A stretch of 10,156 nucleotides of DNA, taken from the NCBI GenBank assembly GCA_016186995.1, contig JACPKQ010000011.1, forward strand, positions 1 to 10,156. The letters are read 5' to 3'. Below are positions 6,548 to 10,156 of this stretch, piece after piece. The notes beneath the pieces are model-generated. The model saw only the letters and a program-made list of their open reading frames with translations. It made no database searches and was not told where the DNA came from. Both the position numbers and the translations under genes were made by a program. Position 1 is the stretch's first letter, and each line of letters begins with the position of its first letter. Source of the stretch: Deltaproteobacteria bacterium. Lineage in GTDB: Bacteria > Bdellovibrionota > JACOXK01.

Positions 6548-6576
6548 ACTATATCGAAGGGTTCATGGCGTGTCAT
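6548..6576 (-). promoter_or_regulatory. Putative sigma-70-type promoter for the ispA cluster
   Basis: On the minus strand, ATGACA (6576-6571; 5 of 6 to TTGACA) is followed by a 17-bp spacer and TATAGT (6553-6548; 5 of 6 to TATAAT). The -10 box ends 7 nt before the ispA ATG, so transcription would start at or next to the start codon. Spacing and matches are good, but this is a pattern match only. A weaker plus-strand candidate for the ZIP gene (TTGAAG at 6529-6534 with TATATC at 6550-6555) overlaps it. Confidence 0.4.
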
Positions 6577-6591
6577 CCTCATCTTGACCAG

Positions 6592-6599
6592 AGGGGGAG
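6592..6599 (+). promoter_or_regulatory. Ribosome binding site of the ZIP transporter
   Basis: AGGGGGAG lies 9 nt upstream of the ATG at 6609 and supports that start over the in-frame ATG at 6621. The whole divergent spacer 6541-6608 holds only this site and the putative promoter elements. Confidence 0.55.
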
Positions 6600-6608
6600 C
6601 ATCGGGCA

Positions 6609-7361
6609 ATGTCAGAATTTATGGATCCTCTTATTCAAAAACTTTTGATTCTTGGTCTTGTTGTTGTTTTAACAAGTTTTGCGGGAAGTTTATTACCCTT
6701 TTTTTTCTATTCTAAAAAGAAAGTTCTTAACACATTTGTAAGTTTTGGTGCAGGTGTTTTGATTGCCGCAGCTTTTGTTCATATGATGCCAGAAGCTTTA
6801 AACCTTATGTTTTACAAGGCACGAGAGGCGAGTATTTGGATTTTAGTAGGTTTTCTTCTTCTTTTTGTACTTGAACGCTTTGTCATGATACACCCTTGTG
6901 AGGAGTTAGAATGTAATTTCCATTATCTTGGATGGACGGCTTTTATAGGACTTTCTATTCATTCTTTAACAGCGGGGGTTGCTCTAGGGGCCTCTATGCT
7001 TGAAGAGAGTTTAGGTTATCTTGTTTTTTTAGCCATTATTGCCCATCAATTTCCTGAGGCCTTTTCGTTATCAAGTCTTTTGGCGATTTCGGGTTTTGAA
7101 AAGAAAAGAGCTCTTTTGTTAGTTTTTCTTTATTCTCTCATGATTCCTATTGGGTCTATTTTAGCGGTGTATTCCCTAAAGATTTTACCTGCAAAAGGGG
7201 TTGGAATAGCTTTAGCTATTTCAGCTGGAACTTTTCTACACATTTCAACATCAGATCTTCTACCCACTATTCATAAAGTAGAGAAAGATCGTTATGTTAA
7301 TTTAAGTGCCTTTCTCTTAGGACTTTTTTCAATGATTTTTCTTCCTGAGCTTTTATCTTAA
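6609..7361 (+). CDS. ZIP-family metal transporter
   Basis: The 250-residue protein is very hydrophobic, with eight predicted membrane segments at about 10-31, 38-60, 73-93, 106-130, 135-158, 166-189, 192-210 and 228-247. The ZIP signature is visible: HMMPEA at the end of TM2 (58-63), HSLTAGVALG in TM4 (118-127) and HQFPEAFSL in TM5 (146-154). ZIP proteins import divalent metals such as zinc, iron or manganese across the inner membrane. Two features are odd. The acidic residue usual in TM4 (Hxxx[D/E]G) is Ala122, and TM5 reads HQxPE rather than HExPE. The loop before TM4 has H95, C97, C102 and H105, a possible metal-binding cluster. The gene stands alone on the plus strand, between a divergent and a convergent neighbour. 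Substrate and transport direction are unknown. Confidence 0.9.
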   Translation: MSEFMDPLIQKLLILGLVVVLTSFAGSLLPFFFYSKKKVLNTFVSFGAGVLIAAAFVHMMPEALNLMFYKAREASIWILVGFLLLFVLERFVMIHPCEELECNFHYLGWTAFIGLSIHSLTAGVALGASMLEESLGYLVFLAIIAHQFPEAFSLSSLLAISGFEKKRALLLVFLYSLMIPIGSILAVYSLKILPAKGVGIALAISAGTFLHISTSDLLPTIHKVEKDRYVNLSAFLLGLFSMIFLPELLS

Positions 7362-7368
7362 CGTTAAG
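7357..7368. repeat. 12-bp perfect palindrome joining two convergent stop codons
   Basis: CTTAACGTTAAG is a perfect inverted repeat. It contains the TAA of the ZIP gene (7359-7361) and the opposite-strand TAA of the CBS/CorC gene (7364-7366), separated only by CG. It is too short, and lacks a T-run, to be called an intrinsic terminator. No other terminator fits between the two genes. Confidence 0.75.
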
Positions 7369-8206
7369 GATTTGATCTGTCGTCCTTTTTCTTAATATGA
7401 ATGAGATTTAAATTTTTTTTTGATGAAGCCCGCACGGTAAAAACAAGATCGTTAAATTGAATTTTTTGATTTGGTTTTGGTATGGCGTTACATTGACTCA
7501 TCAAGAATCCACCTAAAGATTCATAGTCTTTTTTAGGAAGATTCCATTTAAAAATGTCGTTGATTTCGTCTATTTCCATTCTGGCTGAAACAAGAAAGCT
7601 TGATTTTCCTATTTTTTTGTAAAGTGGTGGGGGATTATCATGTTCATCTGAAATTTCTCCAACGAGTTCTTCCAAAATATCTTCAAGGGTAATAATACCT
7701 GAGACTTGGTTAAATTCATCTAAGACAACACAGAGTGAAGAGGCATTTTTTTGCATTTGAACAAGTGTTTTAGGAAGAACAACCTCTTCTGGAATAAACA
7801 TGGGTTTATGAATATAAGGAGAAAGATCTGTTTCTTCGAGAGATGCTTTAAGAAGATCATGTGTGTGAAGAATTCCAATGATGCGATCCTGTTGCTCTTT
7901 ATAAATGAGAATTCTTGAAACCCCTTCATTTTCAACTGTTTCAATGGCTTTTTGAAGTGTGCTTGTATGAGGTATGGAAACAACATCGATCAAGGGAATG
8001 TGGGCTTCTTTTACCTTGGCTTTTTCGAAATGAGAAATCTTACTTGAAAATATTTCTGGTGTTTGTTCAGGTTCAGTTTTAAAAAAATAAGAAACACTTT
8101 CAATAAAGATAAAATAAAGAACAAAACTCCACCAGAATTGAAGTGGGGAGAGGGAAAGAATAGAAAAATAAATAATAGCTCCAGATAGTTTAAATGTCTC
8201 TTTCAT
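7364..8206 (-). CDS. CBS-pair and CorC/HlyC-domain membrane protein with shortened N-terminus
   Basis: The protein is 280 residues from the ATG at 8206. One or two membrane segments (about 8-42, rich in aromatic residues) are followed by a CBS pair (CBS1 about 63-122, CBS2 about 132-186, ending ITLEDILEELVGEISDE) and a C-terminal CorC/HlyC transporter-associated domain (about 195-272, with FLVSARMEIDEIN and YESLGGFLM). The full family architecture has an N-terminal DUF21 (CNNM) transmembrane domain of roughly 180 residues; only about 45 hydrophobic residues remain here. E. coli CorC likewise lacks DUF21 but is soluble. Members are linked to Mg/Co homeostasis; 'haemolysin' is a legacy name. 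The start is set by GGAGAG 7 nt upstream; a TTG at 8245 would add 13 residues without family support. It overlaps the upstream paralogue by 17 nt and converges on the ZIP gene. Confidence 0.88.
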   Translation of the reverse strand: MKETFKLSGAIIYFSILSLSPLQFWWSFVLYFIFIESVSYFFKTEPEQTPEIFSSKISHFEKAKVKEAHIPLIDVVSIPHTSTLQKAIETVENEGVSRILIYKEQQDRIIGILHTHDLLKASLEETDLSPYIHKPMFIPEEVVLPKTLVQMQKNASSLCVVLDEFNQVSGIITLEDILEELVGEISDEHDNPPPLYKKIGKSSFLVSARMEIDEINDIFKWNLPKKDYESLGGFLMSQCNAIPKPNQKIQFNDLVFTVRASSKKNLNLIHIKKKDDRSNP

Positions 8207-8978
8207 CTTTAATCTCTCCAACGAGCTGTTCAAGAATGTCTTCAATGGTCACAATTCCCAACATATTATTTTTTTGATCCACAATGACGGCAAAATGTTT
8301 TCTTTCTGTTTGCAGTATTTTAAGTGCTTCTTGTGCAGTGAAAGAGGGGATCATTTTAACAAGGGGGTGCGCTAGTTCTGCAATTTTAAGATTTTTTTCT
8401 TTGTGAGACCAAATATGCGTTAAAACATCTTTAGCGTAGAGAATACTCAAGATTTTTTTGGGTGAATCTGTATAGAGGGGAACCCTTGAAAAACCGGTAG
8501 ATTTAATCTCAGGAAGTGCGTCTTCAATGGTTTTTGAAGCATTGAGACTAAATACCTTTTCAAAAGGTGTCATGATATTTTGAATTTGTGTTTTTTTAAG
8601 TTTTTTATATTTTTGGACCATTTCATTTTGGTAATCTGTCTGTTTGTTTTCTTGAATTTGTTTGTGTGGTAAAGGCTCAAAAACTATCTTTAGAAAAGAA
8701 AGCTTACTCTGTAGTTTTTGAATATGAGAGAGCAAGTAAGGTATAAAAATAAAAGCAATAATACCTATAATAATTAAAATATTATGTTGTGAAGGGGGAA
8801 TAAGGCTTAAGGAAGAAATCAAATGTGCATAGAAGAAGGAAAATACCCCCCACACTGCAACTCTTAAAAAATCTTTATAGAAGTTTTGAATATAAGGGGT
8901 TTTAATATGTGCTATTTCAAAGCAAATAGATATGGGGAAAAGAGTAAAGCAAAGAGCCAACTCAAGATTAAGCAGCAT
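8190..8978 (-). CDS. CBS-pair membrane protein, HlyC/CNNM-like, lacking the CorC domain
   Basis: The 262-residue protein has three hydrophobic segments (about 3-23, 37-60, 65-88), a basic linker (about 100-132), then a CBS pair. CBS1 is about 132-190 ([20 protein letters not shown]) and CBS2 about 204-258 ([26 protein letters not shown]). IMTP and FSRVPLY are typical of the DUF21/CNNM family. The membrane part is about 90 residues, much shorter than a normal DUF21 domain, and I cannot align it with confidence. The protein ends two residues after the DER motif, where its neighbour continues into a CorC/HlyC domain. CBS pairs sense adenosine nucleotides or similar ligands; role and ligand here are inferred from the family. 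The ATG overlaps the lon end by 11 nt, with only weak AAAGAA upstream. Confidence 0.82.
   Translation of the reverse strand: MLLNLELALCFTLFPISICFEIAHIKTPYIQNFYKDFLRVAVWGVFSFFYAHLISSLSLIPPSQHNILIIIGIIAFIFIPYLLSHIQKLQSKLSFLKIVFEPLPHKQIQENKQTDYQNEMVQKYKKLKKTQIQNIMTPFEKVFSLNASKTIEDALPEIKSTGFSRVPLYTDSPKKILSILYAKDVLTHIWSHKEKNLKIAELAHPLVKMIPSFTAQEALKILQTERKHFAVIVDQKNNMLGIVTIEDILEQLVGEIKDERDI
8214..8219 (-). promoter_or_regulatory. Ribosome binding site within the LVGEI codons of the upstream gene
   Basis: GGAGAG lies 7 nt before the ATG at 8206-8204. It is formed by the Val-Gly-Glu-Ile codons of the conserved LVGEIKDE motif ending the upstream CBS protein, and the ATG lies in the following Lys-Asp-Glu codons. 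It decides the start of the downstream gene and suggests translational coupling. Confidence 0.65.
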
Positions 8979-10156
8979 GTTCTTTTATTTTGTGTTTTTC
9001 TTTCTTGGTTTCTTTTGTACTTTTCTTAGGAAGTTTTGTCACGTTTGATTTTTTAAGAACGATATTGAGAACATCATCAATGGTTTTGGCAAAGGTGAAA
9101 TGAACCTTTTTTTGTACTTCTTCTGGAATTTCGACCAGGTCTTTTTTGTTTTGGAGTGGGATGACAAGATTATAAATATTTTGCCTTGTCGCAGCGAGTA
9201 CTTTTTCTTTAACGCCCCCTACAGGAAGTACCTTTCCTGTGAGAGTGATTTCTCCTGTCATAGCTACATCTTTTCTTACAGGTGTATTTGTCAAAAGTGA
9301 AATAATGCTTGAAGCAATTGTAACGCCTGCGGAAGGTCCGTCTTTAGGAATAGCCCCTGCTGGTACGTGAACGTGAATTTCATTTTCATCAAAGAATTTT
9401 TCATCTATCCCTAAACGTTTAATATTAGATCGTGCATAACTTAAAGCCGCTTGTGCGGATTCTTTCATAACATCACCCAGTTGGCCTGTCATTGTTAAAA
9501 TATTTTTGCCCCGCATTTTTGAAGTTTCTATAAAAAGTATTTCTCCACCTACCTCTGTCCAGGCAAGACCTGTGGCAACACCAATCTCATCTTTTCTTTT
9601 TTGATCTTCCCTTAGAAATTTTGCAGGTCCTAAATATTTAGAAATATCTTGAGCGCTTACAACAGTTTTTCCATCTTCACCTTCAGCAATTTTTCTAGCT
9701 ATTTTTCTACAGATAGCACCTATTTCTCTTTCTAAATTTCGAAGTCCTGCCTCATGTGTGTAGTGGACAATCAGGTGGTGAACTGCAGAGTCTGTAAACT
9801 CTAGTTTTTTGTTTTCAACGCCATTTTCTCGCATTTGTTTTGGAATAAGATATCTTTTGGCAATCTCAACTTTATCTTCTTCGGTGTAGCCAGAAATGCG
9901 AATCACTTCCATACGATCTCGCAAAGCAGGGGGAACTGTGTCCATAATATTAGCTGTAGCAATAAACATAACATTAGAAAGATCGAACGGAAGATTCAGA
10001 TAATGATCTACAAATGCGTTGTTTTGTTCAGGGTCTAAAACCTCTAAAAGAGCAGAGGAGGGATCTCCTCGAAAGTCGGAACCCAGTTTATCTACTTCAT
10101 CAAGCATAAATACAGGGTTATTAGTACTAGCTTGTTTTAAACCTTGAATGATTCTA
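8968..10156 (-). CDS. lon: ATP-dependent Lon protease, C-terminal part (5' end outside the window)
   Basis: The frame is open to the right edge, where [14 protein letters not shown] continues upstream of MLDEVDK, so this is the C-terminal half of Lon. The N-terminal substrate-binding domain and Walker A are off-window. Numbering from that Met (10107): Walker B FMLDEVDK, sensor-1 region FIATAN (48-53), arginine-containing PPALRDRME (59-67), then the S16 protease domain. The protease Ser259 lies in PKDGPSAG and Lys302 in [10 protein letters not shown], 43 residues apart as in E. coli Lon (S679/K722), so the Ser-Lys dyad is intact. Lon degrades misfolded and regulatory proteins in the cytoplasm. 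After the usual end a lysine-rich tail of about 28 residues ([15 protein letters not shown]) has been added. The stop overlaps the next gene by 11 nt. The promoter is not visible. Confidence 0.97.
   Translation of the reverse strand, partial: RIIQGLKQASTNNPVFMLDEVDKLGSDFRGDPSSALLEVLDPEQNNAFVDHYLNLPFDLSNVMFIATANIMDTVPPALRDRMEVIRISGYTEEDKVEIAKRYLIPKQMRENGVENKKLEFTDSAVHHLIVHYTHEAGLRNLEREIGAICRKIARKIAEGEDGKTVVSAQDISKYLGPAKFLREDQKRKDEIGVATGLAWTEVGGEILFIETSKMRGKNILTMTGQLGDVMKESAQAALSYARSNIKRLGIDEKFFDENEIHVHVPAGAIPKDGPSAGVTIASSIISLLTNTPVRKDVAMTGEITLTGKVLPVGGVKEKVLAATRQNIYNLVIPLQNKKDLVEIPEEVQKKVHFTFAKTIDDVLNIVLKKSNVTKLPKKSTKETKKEKHKIKEHAA

Noticed and set aside
6571-6608. GTCATCCTC...GCATCGGG in the divergent spacer as a degenerate dispersed repeat
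   Set aside because: The similarity to GTCATCCTGAGC-type repeats covers only a few bases, which is too little to call.
6541-6609. TTG at 6609 as the ispA start, adding 23 residues
   Set aside because: The extra residues do not resemble the family, the ATG at 6540 gives the usual spacing to GGKR, and the extension would cover the whole divergent spacer.

Overview
The window looks like chromosomal DNA from a low-GC (by eye about one third G+C), Gram-negative-type bacterium. Genes are packed tightly, most starts are ATG, the code is standard, and one protein carries a classical lipobox. Adjacent polyprenyl synthase (ispA) and TlyA genes, plus short dispersed repeats of the CCCTCTCCC and GTCATTGCGAG types at the left edge, recall uncultured relatives of the former Deltaproteobacteria or Bdellovibrionota. 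That placement is inference and only moderately supported. I see no phage, transposase, CRISPR array, tRNA or rRNA.

Layout, left to right. Positions 1-183 are non-coding and hold remnants of dispersed repeats. From 6540 down to 184 runs a six-gene minus-strand cluster with almost no intergenic DNA: ispA, tlyA, sbcD-like, sbcC/YhaN-like (frameshifted), a patatin-fold lipoprotein, and an APP1-type HAD phosphatase. Consecutive genes overlap by 20, 14, 11 and 4 nt, and the last pair abut. Several internal starts lack a good Shine-Dalgarno, so translational coupling is likely. A 68-bp divergent spacer (6541-6608) separates this cluster from a plus-strand ZIP-family metal transporter (6609-7361). 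The ZIP gene converges on a second minus-strand cluster with only 2 bp between the stop codons. In transcription order that cluster is lon (entering from the right edge, C-terminal part only), then two overlapping CBS-domain membrane proteins of the HlyC/CorC/CNNM type.

How the genes may work together. The large cluster joins isoprenoid precursor synthesis and rRNA 2'-O-methylation with a Mre11/Rad50-like nuclease-ATPase pair, followed by two lipid-related proteins. The pair looks more like YhaO/YhaN than classical SbcCD: the ATPase has no CxxC zinc hook and carries a hydrophobic hairpin at the expected coiled-coil apex. The ZIP transporter and CBS proteins suggest a metal-handling theme, and Lon is the general quality-control protease.

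Most notable observations: (1) the patatin-like lipoprotein has an intact reading frame but has lost the nucleophile Ser, the catalytic Asp and the Arg-containing oxyanion motif, so it looks like a pseudo-phospholipase; (2) the SbcC-like gene is split by a one-base frame change best placed in a T5 run, which separates Walker A from the signature and Walker B motifs; (3) the two CBS proteins have lost complementary parts of the usual DUF21-CBS-CBS-CorC architecture; (4) the ZIP protein lacks a usual acidic metal ligand in TM4.
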